From positions 1 to 47,584 of IMG/VR virus record IMGVR_UViG_3300043331_001135: a stretch of DNA of 47,584 bases. One strand, given 5' to 3'. A program made the translations under genes and the position numbers. Below the pieces are notes generated by a model, which saw nothing but the letters and a program-made list of their open reading frames with translations, was not told the origin of the DNA and did no database searches. The stretch is from a virus. This document shows, piece after piece, positions 36,319-44,377 of this stretch. Position 1 is the first letter of the stretch; each line of letters begins with the position of its first letter.

Positions 36319-38936
36319 TAGCGCGCACCGCCTTTTCCGAGTACGAGTTGTACGTTACCCCCGCGCGTCCGGATTGAGCGGCGCAGGATCTCGATAATGA
36401 AATCGTCAACCTTGGAACCGGATGTTTGTAGATAGAGGGTCGCCTCGGCCTTGACGATATCCGGACGGTATCGCGACTCGGCCGCCTGTGTGCCGAGAGA
36501 TGTGCCCGCCTTCGCGAGTTCGCGTTGTAGGTCGACCACCTGGCGGATACCACTCGTTCCGGAGGAGAGGATGGAGCGCGCCGACGCAAGCCCGAGGTCT
36601 GAACCCTGTGCCACGAGCTGCGAAATCGAGGTCGAGTCGAGTCCGGCCGTGCGCAGCTTTGCGAGTACGGAAGCGAATTGCTTGGTCGAAGTGACCTGGC
36701 TCGATAGATTGCCGACGATCTGCTGAAAAGTCTGATTGCCGCCGATGGCGCCGGATGAGATGACGCTGTCCCGTACGGAGTTGACGAGATCGACGTAGTT
36801 CTTCCGGGCCTCGGTAACCACCTGCCGCAGAGGTGCCAGTACCGCCTCACGCTTCTTGGCGATGTCGAGAAATCGTTCCCTGAAGGCCGTGACGATGCCC
36901 TGCGCGCCACGGTCGCCGGATTTCTTCATGGCGGCCATGAGCTTGTCCATCGCGGCGGTGACGTCCCGAGTTGATCCGGCGATGGCCCCGGCCAATCCGG
37001 ATCGCAAACCGGAGAGCATCTTGCGCCGGGTCTGCGGGGCACTGTGCACCATACTGCCCGGTGCGAGATTGACCAGCTCGGGACCATGCTCGCCGACGAG
37101 CACTGCGCCGCCGCGGGCTCCACCGGTCGCGGCTCGCGCGAATCCGCCGACGACACCACCGGTGGCTTTCTTTAGTACCCCGAGTCCGGCGCCAGCTCCA
37201 TAGGCGCGGAAGATGTCACCCGACCCGGGTGTGAACCGGGCACCAAAGGTGACGGTCACGGTCTTGCTCTGGAGACTGCCGAGCCGGTCCCGCAGTCCCT
37301 CGACTTTGGTCGCCGCCGCTTGCGAGTCCTTGCCGATCTTCTGCATCTGGCGGCCGATCTCCCCTGCTTTACCGGGAAGGGTCGACATCGACTCGCCGAT
37401 CTTCTCCATCATCTGCCCGAAGGCCCGGATCACGGTCGCGACTGCGCCCAGTACGCCACCGACGAACGTGCCGAGCAGCCACGCCAGTGCCCCGGCCAGT
37501 CCGCCGACGATGGCGCCGACCGCAAGTGCGGTCGCGACCTGCATTGCGATGAAGGCTGCGGCCAGCGCGGCGATACCGAGGGCGATGGTCTTGATTCCGG
37601 CGATGACGTTCGGGTTCTCCAGGAACTTGGCGATCAAGGGGGCGGCCTTGTCCCATGCCTGCTTGAGACTCTGGCCGAACCGCTCGATGTAGGGTCGGGC
37701 GGTTTCGAACGCATCCTGCAGATCTTCCTTGATGGCACGGGCGATCCTCATCACGGCGGCCCAGATCATTTGAACGCCAGGATCGTTCGCGATTCCGCTC
37801 CAGATCTTCGATACACCTTTTTTGATCAAGTCGAAGTGATTAAGGATCAGGGTCGCGGCACCGGCGATAACGGCTATCCAGTTGCCGGACGCTGCGCCGA
37901 TGGCGATCGAGGTAACAGCGAGTGCGTCCGAGATCCCGGTGAGCATGTCCTTGTGCTCACCGAGCCAGATGACCGCGTCCTTGATTTTGGTCAGTTTGCC
38001 GAACAGCCCTTCCCCTGCGTCCTTGGCTTTGGTCAGGGCGTTCTCGATATCGGCCTTACTGACGCTGTTCATTAGTTTAGTCGCCTTGTCGGCGGCCTTG
38101 CCGAGCAGGTTCGCAAGTGAGCTGATCGCCTTGTCGCCCGCCCGATCGACCAGCCGCCCGAGAGCGATTGCTGCGCGCGAGAATTTTGGTGCGAGCTTGT
38201 CGGCGGCGTCCGCGGTGGCCCACGTGATGGTGCGGATGAGGTGTTGCCCCTCGATCGAGTTGAGCCACTTGCCAGTGCTTACCACTACCTTGTTGATATT
38301 GGTAGCAATCCCGGCCATACCTTCCTCGATGGCCGGTAGATTCACCTTCACGAATTTCTTGGCGAGGTCTTGAAGCCCGACGCTGGCGAGTCGCTGTACG
38401 GTCTTGGTGACCGCCCCGACCTCCTTGTCGGTATTGGCGAACTTCTTCGTGAGTGGCTCGATAGCCCTGAGCATCCCCGGTCCGGCGAGCATTAATGTGC
38501 CCTTGAGCAAGCCCGCGCTCGCCACTATCGAGGGTAGGAAGGCGGCGAGCGGGGCAAGCTGTGCAGACGCCTTACCGAGGGCGGTCACGGCCTTGGCCGC
38601 GCCGAGGATGCCTGTCACGACCGGGCCTGCGAACACCGCGCCGACCGAGGTCGCCATACTGGCGGCTTTACCGAGCGTGCGCAGGATGTCCGGCAGGAGT
38701 TCGCGCACCTTGGCTCGGAGTTTTTCAAGGCTCCAACCCGTACGCTCGTTGGCCGCAATGAATCGGCCCGAGGCGTCGTGCCAGCGGCCCGAGGCGTCCT
38801 GCCAGGCACCACTGACGGCTGTCGCGTCGCGGACGATCGAGGAACGCATCTTGCGGGCGCTGTCGGCAACGCGCGAGAAGACGCGCCCGGCGCCCGTCTC
38901 ACGCGCCTTGACGACGATCGTTACCTCATTGCCCAC
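36318..38936 (-). CDS. Tail tape-measure protein
   Basis: 872 aa from the GTG at 38936, which has GAGGAGT 8 nt upstream and is preferred over the longer frame to 39017. Long helical stretches, a hydrophobic block near residues 440-505 (ALGIAALAAAFIAMQVATALAVGAIVGGLAGALAWLLG) and Gly/Ala-rich segments are typical of tape measures. It sets tail length and helps DNA entry. A short repeat DASGRWHDASGRF lies near the N-terminus. Follows the tail chaperones as expected. Confidence 0.92.
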   Translation of the reverse strand: MGNEVTIVVKARETGAGRVFSRVADSARKMRSSIVRDATAVSGAWQDASGRWHDASGRFIAANERTGWSLEKLRAKVRELLPDILRTLGKAASMATSVGAVFAGPVVTGILGAAKAVTALGKASAQLAPLAAFLPSIVASAGLLKGTLMLAGPGMLRAIEPLTKKFANTDKEVGAVTKTVQRLASVGLQDLAKKFVKVNLPAIEEGMAGIATNINKVVVSTGKWLNSIEGQHLIRTITWATADAADKLAPKFSRAAIALGRLVDRAGDKAISSLANLLGKAADKATKLMNSVSKADIENALTKAKDAGEGLFGKLTKIKDAVIWLGEHKDMLTGISDALAVTSIAIGAASGNWIAVIAGAATLILNHFDLIKKGVSKIWSGIANDPGVQMIWAAVMRIARAIKEDLQDAFETARPYIERFGQSLKQAWDKAAPLIAKFLENPNVIAGIKTIALGIAALAAAFIAMQVATALAVGAIVGGLAGALAWLLGTFVGGVLGAVATVIRAFGQMMEKIGESMSTLPGKAGEIGRQMQKIGKDSQAAATKVEGLRDRLGSLQSKTVTVTFGARFTPGSGDIFRAYGAGAGLGVLKKATGGVVGGFARAATGGARGGAVLVGEHGPELVNLAPGSMVHSAPQTRRKMLSGLRSGLAGAIAGSTRDVTAAMDKLMAAMKKSGDRGAQGIVTAFRERFLDIAKKREAVLAPLRQVVTEARKNYVDLVNSVRDSVISSGAIGGNQTFQQIVGNLSSQVTSTKQFASVLAKLRTAGLDSTSISQLVAQGSDLGLASARSILSSGTSGIRQVVDLQRELAKAGTSLGTQAAESRYRPDIVKAEATLYLQTSGSKVDDFIIEILRRSIRTRGGNVQLVLGKGGAR

Positions 38937-38940
38937 GACT

Positions 38941-39533
38941 TTACTCCTCGGGGTTCTCCCGCTTGGTCCCGAGCGCCTCAATGGTGAGGAGTCGGACCAA
39001 TTCGGGATCTTCGGCAAGGACCGTGCTCGGCAACTGTCCGAACCGCTCGCAGATGCCGAGCACGGTCTTGGCGTACCTTAGTTCGTCCGGTTCGACGACA
39101 ACGCTTCCATTGGCGGCAAGGGCACCGGGGAAGTCACGGTAGAGGGCGAGCCTTTTCCCGTGTCCGCGTCCACCCCGCCCACGGCGTCGATCCACACCCC
39201 GATGACCTCCATCACGAGATCGAGGTCCTGAGAGAGCAGACCTTCGAACGTGGGCGGCACCGGGATGTCATTGCCGTTCTCGTCCTCGTCCATGAGGTTC
39301 CACGAGCGCAACACCTTGGCGAACAACCCGAACAACTTCTCGATCGTCGCCACGTCCTCGGCCGTGAACTTTGACTCATCGCCACCGAGCGATTCCAGTC
39401 GCGTTGCGAGAGACACGATCTTGAGGAACTGTCCGGTGTTGACGCTGCGCGCCTCGACTTCGAGCCCTTCGTAGTCCGCGAACTCCACGAGCTTGAAAAT
39501 CTTGCGTTTCGGCTTGTATCCGCCTATCGCCAT
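38941..39533 (-). CDS. Tail assembly chaperone, -1 frameshift product (GT-type)
   Basis: Predicted 197-aa product: 127 codons from 39533 to the slip site, then 70 codons in the -1 frame to the stop at 38941. The downstream frame reads RLALYRDFPGALAANG after the shift and ends KRENPEE, so it makes sense only as an extension. The frameshift signal GGGAAAA is in the correct X-XXY-YYZ phase (ACG GGA AAA). As in lambda gpGT, the long form would bind the tape measure while the short form coats it. The next gene (tape measure) starts 5 bp beyond. Confidence 0.88.
39078..39533 (-). CDS. Tail assembly chaperone, unshifted product (G-type)
   Basis: 151 aa. Starts MAIGGYKPKRKIFKLVEFADYEGLEVEARSV, the usual opening of actinophage tail chaperones. 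It is helical in the middle and ends in a disordered Ser/Pro tail after the slip site. Made without frameshift, in larger amount than the 197-aa form. Confidence 0.88.
   Translation of the reverse strand: MAIGGYKPKRKIFKLVEFADYEGLEVEARSVNTGQFLKIVSLATRLESLGGDESKFTAEDVATIEKLFGLFAKVLRSWNLMDEDENGNDIPVPPTFEGLLSQDLDLVMEVIGVWIDAVGGVDADTGKGSPSTVTSPVPLPPMEALSSNRTN
39153..39159 (-). other. Programmed -1 ribosomal slip site GGGAAAA
   Basis: On the minus strand the bases G GGA AAA lie in frame 0 as (AC)G-GGA-AAA, a canonical heptamer. Slippage by one base joins the two tail-chaperone frames. I could not identify a clear pseudoknot downstream by eye. Confidence 0.88.
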
Positions 39534-39584
39534 TGCCCCGGCCCTTTCTGTCGTCTCCGGTGGTGATTGGTCGTCAGTAGTTGA

Positions 39585-39998
39585 TCATGACCAGGTCGGC
39601 ACGACGCCGTTGGCGAGCACGCCGGGTGCCGTCCACGTCAGCTCGCCCGCGTCGGAGCGGGTGAGCGCGTAGTCGGTGTAGAGGATCTCAGGCGCGAGGG
39701 TCTGCCCCGAGACGGTCATCGTGGTGGTGCGAGCCACGCTCGTGCTCGACACGGTCTTGAACACCGCGTGCGAGAAATCGGCCGCGTCATTGAAGACGCC
39801 GGTCGGGTTGACCGTGCAATCAGCCAGCCCGAGCAGGCGCTCGAACGCGCTCTTGTCCATGCCGGTGACGTCGAAAACGGCGCGCGGCGTTGCGATCTCC
39901 AGCGACCGCACGTCGTTGACGATTGTCTTCGCCGCGCCGCCCGAATCGTCCACTGTGAATGCGGTCCACCCGAGCCCGGTTTCCTTCAATCGAATCAC
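39585..39998 (-). CDS. Tail tube-like protein
   Basis: 137 aa from the GTG at 39998, with GAAGGAGAT immediately upstream. Beta-rich: LGWTAFTVDDSGG, VRSLEIATPRAVFDVTGMDKSAFERLLGLADCTVNPTGVFND, TTTMTVSGQTLAPEILYTDYALTRSDAGELTWTAPGVLANGVVPTW. This pattern matches small actinophage tail-tube (major tail) proteins and the position before the chaperones fits. A second candidate tube protein lies at 41486-42223. Confidence 0.75.
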   Translation of the reverse strand: MIRLKETGLGWTAFTVDDSGGAAKTIVNDVRSLEIATPRAVFDVTGMDKSAFERLLGLADCTVNPTGVFNDAADFSHAVFKTVSSTSVARTTTMTVSGQTLAPEILYTDYALTRSDAGELTWTAPGVLANGVVPTWS

Positions 39999-40027
39999 AT
40001 CTCCTTCGGTTGGTGTATACTGGTTAC

Positions 40028-40789
40028 ATGACGAGTAGCACCTGCGAGTGTGGCTGTGGATCTTCCGTACCGGAGGGAAGACGGTTCACGCACGGGCATA
40101 ACCGACGTAAGCCTGTCACTGACCCGCCGCTGTGCGGCTGCGGTTGCGGCGAGCGAACCACCCCCAATGAGTACGGCAAGATGCGCGCCTACGTACCCGG
40201 GCACTATGCGCCAAGTGCGCAGACTCGGGAACGAATCGGGCGGGCACAGCCGAACAGGAGAACTCGTCCCCCATTGCAATCCCTGTTGTGTGGCTGTGGC
40301 TGTGGTGAATATGCCCCTGTCGACGAGCGACGGAATAGGGTCAGTAAGTTCTTGGCAGGCCACAACTCGCGAGTCTCGCATCCCATGCAAGGAAAGATGC
40401 ACAGCGTCGAGGCGAAAGAAAAGATCAAGGTCAAGCGTGCCGCGCAGGGGCCGACTCGCTCGGTAAGAACCGAGCGGGAGCGATCGAACTACAGCACGTG
40501 GCGTTCGTGGATGTCGATGCTGTGGCGCGTTGATGATCCCGGCTGCGCCTCGTACGCACTTTACGGAGGGCGAGGCATTACGGTCTGCGACCGCTGGCGC
40601 GACTTCTCGGCATTCCTTGCCGACATGGGGCCACGCCCGGACGGAATGACCCTTGATCGAATCAACAGTAACGGGAACTACGAGCCCGGTAATTGTCGCT
40701 GGGCGACCCGGGCCGAGCAGAGCACCAACCGTCGCGACGCGTGGGTGACCCGTCGAGCCAGGTATGGGCCAACGGGGCGTCGCGACTAG
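40028..40789 (+). CDS. HNH homing-type endonuclease, opposite strand to the tail operon
   Basis: 253 aa. The N-terminal half has three CxCGCG zinc clusters (CECGCG, CGCGCG, CGCGCG). The C-terminal HNH-like core is YGGRGITVCDRWRDFSAFLADMGPRPDGMTLDRINSNGNYEPGNCRWATRAEQ, with the DRINSNGNY and NCRWAT pattern of phage homing HNH enzymes. It interrupts the leftward tail operon between the Acb2-like gene and a tail-tube gene. The ATG is 6 nt after TATACT (40016-40021), so it probably has its own leaderless promoter. Mobile by nature. Confidence 0.85.
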   Translation: MTSSTCECGCGSSVPEGRRFTHGHNRRKPVTDPPLCGCGCGERTTPNEYGKMRAYVPGHYAPSAQTRERIGRAQPNRRTRPPLQSLLCGCGCGEYAPVDERRNRVSKFLAGHNSRVSHPMQGKMHSVEAKEKIKVKRAAQGPTRSVRTERERSNYSTWRSWMSMLWRVDDPGCASYALYGGRGITVCDRWRDFSAFLADMGPRPDGMTLDRINSNGNYEPGNCRWATRAEQSTNRRDAWVTRRARYGPTGRRD

Positions 40790-40801
40790 CGCCATGTACA
40801 G

Positions 40802-41020
40802 TCATCCCTTTCCAGATCTAGCGATGGCGGCGTTTCCCCAGAACATGACCTCTTCGAGATGCGTGATGGCGAGCGACTTCTCACGCCCTTCCGGCAATCT
40901 TTCGTTGAGAAGGTCGGCCAGCGCGCGACAGCTCAGCCTGATACCGTCGTGCGCCTTTCGCCTTTCTTCTGTCCAGGCCGGATGAAAGGCGAATCGCTGC
41001 TCGATGTCTTCCGGGGTCAC
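40802..41020 (-). CDS. Acb2-like anti-CBASS cyclic-nucleotide sponge
   Basis: 72 aa from the GTG at 41020 (GAGAGG 9 nt upstream). The sequence follows the Acb2/Tad1 hairpin-domain pattern closely: IEQRFAFHPAWTEERRKAHD, IRLSCRALADLLNERLPEG, REKSLAITHLEEVMFWGNAAIAR. The family forms compact helical-hairpin oligomers that bind cyclic di- and trinucleotides made by CBASS defence systems, so the effector is not activated. Function here is inferred from these residues. The gene sits in the tail operon rather than the early region, next to an HNH endonuclease. Confidence 0.8.
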   Translation of the reverse strand: MTPEDIEQRFAFHPAWTEERRKAHDGIRLSCRALADLLNERLPEGREKSLAITHLEEVMFWGNAAIARSGKG

Positions 41021-41024
41021 TGAT

Positions 41025-41486
41025 CTATCCTCTCTGGACGAGCCGAGACAACATGTCCTGGTGCTCGGCGAACTCTTCGACCCAGTGCTCGGGTCGCGTA
41101 TGGCGACGGACCGCGCTCGGCCCATCGGGATTACCCCGCCAGTCGCCCGGCCGGACGACGAGGATCTCGGGGCGGTCGATACGGGTCCGGTGGCTGTCTG
41201 CGTTGAAACAGCTCTGCCCCGCCTCGAAATTGAAGATTGTCAGCCCGCGCTCGTCGCGGGTCTCGCGGAACCGGCGGCCGGACTGCTTGCGGATGTAGTA
41301 CGCCTGCCCCTGCCCCTGCTGCGTGCGCTCGTCGATGGCGAGGGTGAAGCCGTTGCGGTACGCCCAGCACTCCACCTCGTCACAGGTCGCCCTGCGCCAG
41401 TGCGTAGCGGACGGCGCCGAGATCGAGAACGTCTGGTAGGCACCGACCGGGAACACCGGCTCGGGGCGGAACACCTTGCGGCCCAC
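41025..41486 (-). CDS. Hypothetical protein in the tail operon
   Basis: 153 aa from a GTG at 41486, sharing one base with the upstream stop. Begins MGRKVFRPEPVFPVGAYQTFSISAPSATHWRRATCDEVECWAYRNGF; two Cys near residue 40 and a later one. The middle (AYYIRKQSGRRFRETRDERGLTIFNFEAGQSCF) is basic then aromatic. No family recognised. Its position between two tail-tube candidates suggests a tail or assembly role. Confidence 0.7.
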   Translation of the reverse strand: MGRKVFRPEPVFPVGAYQTFSISAPSATHWRRATCDEVECWAYRNGFTLAIDERTQQGQGQAYYIRKQSGRRFRETRDERGLTIFNFEAGQSCFNADSHRTRIDRPEILVVRPGDWRGNPDGPSAVRRHTRPEHWVEEFAEHQDMLSRLVQRG

Positions 41487-42223
41487 TAGAACACCACCGC
41501 GCTCTCGTTTTTGATCAGCACCACGGCGAAGGTCGCCGAGGTGAAGGTGCCCGAGGTGATCGCCCGGACGTAGCGCCGGACGGTGGCGGTCCCGCTCGCC
41601 GCCTGCAACCGCTGCGTGCCGTTCGTCGTGAACGCGGTGAATGCGGCGCCGCTCAGGGTTGCCCATGCGGCATTGTCAACGGAGTCCTCGATCGTCACCG
41701 TGCAGCTCGTGCCGGTCAGCGCGAATGCCTGCAAGTACGCCTGCCAGCCGAACGACACCGATGCCGTGGTGTCGAGGCTGGCACCGTTGGTGGCCGTGGT
41801 GTCGGTGCGCTTGCCCGCTGTGAGCAACTGCCCCCACTCCAAGCCGTAGGCGTTCGCCGTGGCCTGCACCGCGATGGTCAGCGAGCCGTCGTCACCGCGG
41901 GTCGGGTCGTAGTTGATCTGCTTCGCGCGCAGACATGCCGCCGCGCTGCCGATCGTCGTCCCGCGGCAATAGGTGATGTCGATGTCGGTCGTCGGCAGCG
42001 CCTTGAGCACCGGGTGTGCACGGCCGGTATCGTCATTGAAGAACGATGACCACTCAATCATGCCGTCGCGCTGGCCGCCCCGGCGCTCGTAGGCGCTCTG
42101 CGAGATGTCGGTGACGTCGATCGTCCCCTGCGGGCAGGCGACGTTGCCGATCGAGCCGACGTCGCCCGAGAGGTCGTACCCAGCGAGGTAGAAGTTGTCG
42201 CCGAGCCCGGTCTGCTTTGTCAC
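41486..42223 (-). CDS. Major tail protein candidate
   Basis: 245 aa. Starts MTKQTGLGDNFYLAGYDLSGDVGSI. The first 150 residues have the strand pattern of a phage tube protein (DVTDISQSAYERRGGQRDGMIEWSSFFND, HPVLKALPTTDIDITYCRG). The last 90 residues look like a separate Ig-like decoration domain (CTVTIEDSVDNAAWATLSGAAFTAF...RRYVRAITSGTFTSATFAVVLI). It lies directly after the tail-terminator-like gene, the usual place of the major tail protein. Confidence 0.75.
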   Translation of the reverse strand: MTKQTGLGDNFYLAGYDLSGDVGSIGNVACPQGTIDVTDISQSAYERRGGQRDGMIEWSSFFNDDTGRAHPVLKALPTTDIDITYCRGTTIGSAAACLRAKQINYDPTRGDDGSLTIAVQATANAYGLEWGQLLTAGKRTDTTATNGASLDTTASVSFGWQAYLQAFALTGTSCTVTIEDSVDNAAWATLSGAAFTAFTTNGTQRLQAASGTATVRRYVRAITSGTFTSATFAVVLIKNESAVVF

Positions 42224-42227
42224 CGGT

Positions 42228-42686
42228 TCACGCTCCCTGCGTCCACAAGTCGTTGATGATCAATGGCAGGGTCACGTCCATGACTCGGTAGAGCGAGCCG
42301 GACATGGTGACGTAACCCGCCTGCGCGCGCAGCGGTACGCCGTGCTCGCCGAGCAGGTCGACGTTGCGCACCCGGGCGCCGAGATCGAAATCGCCCGAGT
42401 AGGCCGCGAACAACTTGTCGACAGCGGTCACCACTTCAGGATCGATGCCGTCCTGAGGCTCGGCGAGCATGTTCGTGAAGATCCGGATCATGAACACTAC
42501 GCGGCCCGCGGTGGCGGCCATCCCGGACGCCCGCGGCACCGGGTCAATCGAGTCGACCCACATCGCGCAGGTGATCCCGCTGCCCGGCGAGCTCTTTGGC
42601 TCGTGCCCGTTCACCCGGGCGAACAGGCCCGAGGCGAGCGCGTGATCCTTCACGCCGGTGAACAACCCAGCGATGTCGAGCGCCAT
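42228..42686 (-). CDS. Tail terminator / completion protein
   Basis: 152 aa. Order of genes (head-tail connector, HK97 gp10-like, this, major tail protein) and the pattern (IAGLFTGVKDHALASGLFARVNGHEPKSSPG..., VVFMIRIFTNMLAEPQDGIDPEVVTAVDKLFAAYSGDFDLG) fit phage tail terminators, which form a ring that ends tail growth and joins the head. No catalytic motif expected. Confidence 0.7.
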   Translation of the reverse strand: MALDIAGLFTGVKDHALASGLFARVNGHEPKSSPGSGITCAMWVDSIDPVPRASGMAATAGRVVFMIRIFTNMLAEPQDGIDPEVVTAVDKLFAAYSGDFDLGARVRNVDLLGEHGVPLRAQAGYVTMSGSLYRVMDVTLPLIINDLWTQGA

Positions 42687-42690
42687 CGCC

Positions 42691-43077
42691 TCAGCCCCCC
42701 ATCCTCGGCAGGAACCGGCGCATCACTGCGTCGGTAACTCGCTGTGCGTCCCGCTCGGTCTGTTGTGCGGCCCGTCGGAAACTGGCGTAGCCCTTGAACC
42801 GCGTTGTCCGGTTGCGCGAGCCGGTACCTTCCAGCCACGGCCCGTAGACAATTCCGCGGTCGTGCACGATCGCAGTCAGCGGCATCGGACGGTCGAGAGT
42901 GACCTGCGTCTCGTAGTACGGGGTCGGGTTCCTCAGTGAACGATCGAGGTTGGCGTGCACGTGTGCGCTGGCCTGCGCGCCGATCTGCCCAATGGCCTCT
43001 TCGGCGGCTTGCTCGGCGGCACGAGCCGCGAGCCCGTTGAACATCGGACCGTCGATCCGGATCACGACGTCGGTCAC
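42691..43077 (-). CDS. HK97 gp10-like head-tail joining protein
   Basis: 128 aa from the GTG at 43077. Pattern matches small gp10-type proteins: VVIRIDGPMFNGLAARAAEQAAEEAIGQIGAQASAHVHANLDRS followed by PYYETQVTLDRPMPLTAIVHDRGIVYGPWLEGTGSRNRTTRFKGYASFR. Likely a ring at the head-tail joint. The long frame continuing to 43257 is antisense-like noise. Confidence 0.75.
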   Translation of the reverse strand: MTDVVIRIDGPMFNGLAARAAEQAAEEAIGQIGAQASAHVHANLDRSLRNPTPYYETQVTLDRPMPLTAIVHDRGIVYGPWLEGTGSRNRTTRFKGYASFRRAAQQTERDAQRVTDAVMRRFLPRMGG

Positions 43078-43078
43078 G

Positions 43079-44134
43079 TCACACCGTCCGGAATCTGGCC
43101 TGCTGGCCGTAGTTGCCCTGCACTCGGGCGCGCAGGTCCGGCAGGCCGACGCCGAGCTTCGTCCCGGACCCCTGCGGCCCGTACTCGCGGGCGTAGCCCG
43201 CCCGGCCCGAGAGCAGGCTCGTGACGGCCGAGGCGATGGCGAGCTCGCGGACGTCACCCGGCACGAGGTGGCGCTCGACCGAGACCGTGTCGAGGTGGCT
43301 CGCGGCCGTCGAGCCGCGGGCGCCCCGCTCGACCGTGCAGCCGCGCCGGGCGTAGACGTCGGCGCCGGTGGTATGGACGGCCAGCACCGAGCCGTCGGCG
43401 GCCCGCTGCACCGTGAGGTTGTTGCCCGCCACGTCGAGGATCAGCATGCGCTCGCTGTCGATGAGCAGCAGCTCGCCCGCGGTGTACTCACTGCCGGTCG
43501 ACACGGCCACGGTGCGGGCCGCTTCGCTGGCCGCGAGGTCGGCGCCGATGTTCTGGCTCGTGTCGACCCACGACTTCGCCGTGACGATCATGCGCTCAGT
43601 GCCGATGATCAGGTGATCGCCGACACCCACCTTCGAGCCGTCAGTCACGGTGAGCGCGGTCACGCTGTCGTTGATGGCTCCGTCAAGCGCTCCGGCCGCC
43701 TCGCGGTCGTCGCCCTGCCCCCACAACCCGGTGACCGCGACCGCGCGCTGTGGGGTGGCGTCGGTGTAGTCGAAGGACGACGAGCCTCCGCGGTCGAGCT
43801 CGATCCGGTCGTAGGGCGGGCCGTACGCCTGCGGTTCGAGGAAGTAATCGGCGGCGGTGATCGTCATGCCGCCCGAGGTAAGGGCTGAGATCGAGATGAG
43901 GGCGTTGCCGTCGAGCCATAGCCGCCAGCGGTGCGCGGTCTGCTCCGGTGGCCACTCGAAGTAGCGGGTTTCGGCGATGGGCCGGAAGTGCCCTTCGTGC
44001 TGCTGAATGACGTCGTCAACGTCCTTGGTCGCGCCCTCGATGGCCGAGGCGATGCGGCGCTCGTCATGGGCGCTCGCTTTTGATTCGAGGGCGTCGCGGA
44101 CGTCCTCGATCGTGCAGTAGTACAACCCGGGCAT
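43079..44134 (-). CDS. Head-tail connector (adaptor) with inserted beta-module
   Basis: 351 aa. N-terminal helical adaptor part (YYCTIEDVRDALESKASAHDERRIASAIEGATKDVDDVIQQ) and C-terminal helix (ELAIASAVTSLLSGRAGYAREYGPQGSG) match gp6-type connectors that dock under the portal. Between them (about residues 150-270) is a beta-rich insertion with two similar halves (GDHLIIGTERMIVTA and GELLLIDSERMLILD...LTVQRAADGSVLAVHTTGADV). The second half resembles a module in the minor tail protein at 33043. Confidence 0.78.
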   Translation of the reverse strand: MPGLYYCTIEDVRDALESKASAHDERRIASAIEGATKDVDDVIQQHEGHFRPIAETRYFEWPPEQTAHRWRLWLDGNALISISALTSGGMTITAADYFLEPQAYGPPYDRIELDRGGSSSFDYTDATPQRAVAVTGLWGQGDDREAAGALDGAINDSVTALTVTDGSKVGVGDHLIIGTERMIVTAKSWVDTSQNIGADLAASEAARTVAVSTGSEYTAGELLLIDSERMLILDVAGNNLTVQRAADGSVLAVHTTGADVYARRGCTVERGARGSTAASHLDTVSVERHLVPGDVRELAIASAVTSLLSGRAGYAREYGPQGSGTKLGVGLPDLRARVQGNYGQQARFRTV

Positions 44135-44245
44135 TCGATACCCTCCCTGTCCCTTGCTTTCTTGGCGTCGGCCCGCCGGACCGGCGCGCCGTGGGGAGTG
44201 CTATGGGGCTATGCAGTTGTGAGCAAAACCGGGTTTTCGGGCGGA

Positions 44246-44377
44246 TCAGGCAGGCGTCGGGTCCTGGCGCTCAGCCAGGGCGGCGTGTAGCTGAGCGTTC
44301 TCCGCCTCGGCCTTGGCGAGCCTGGCCGTCAGATCCGAGATCAGCGCCAGGATTACGGCAGGATCGATACCAATCAT
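44246..44377 (-). CDS. 43-aa coiled-coil microprotein
   Basis: Read from sequence: MIGIDPAVILALISDL... continuing as an uninterrupted heptad-like helix (LTARLAKAEAENAQLHAAL) and ending DPTPA. Its ATG overlaps the stop of the fibre gene as TGATG. A short trimeric or dimeric coiled coil next to a fibre gene could be a fibre cap, chaperone or anchor. Role inferred from place only. Confidence 0.6.
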   Translation of the reverse strand: MIGIDPAVILALISDLTARLAKAEAENAQLHAALAERQDPTPA

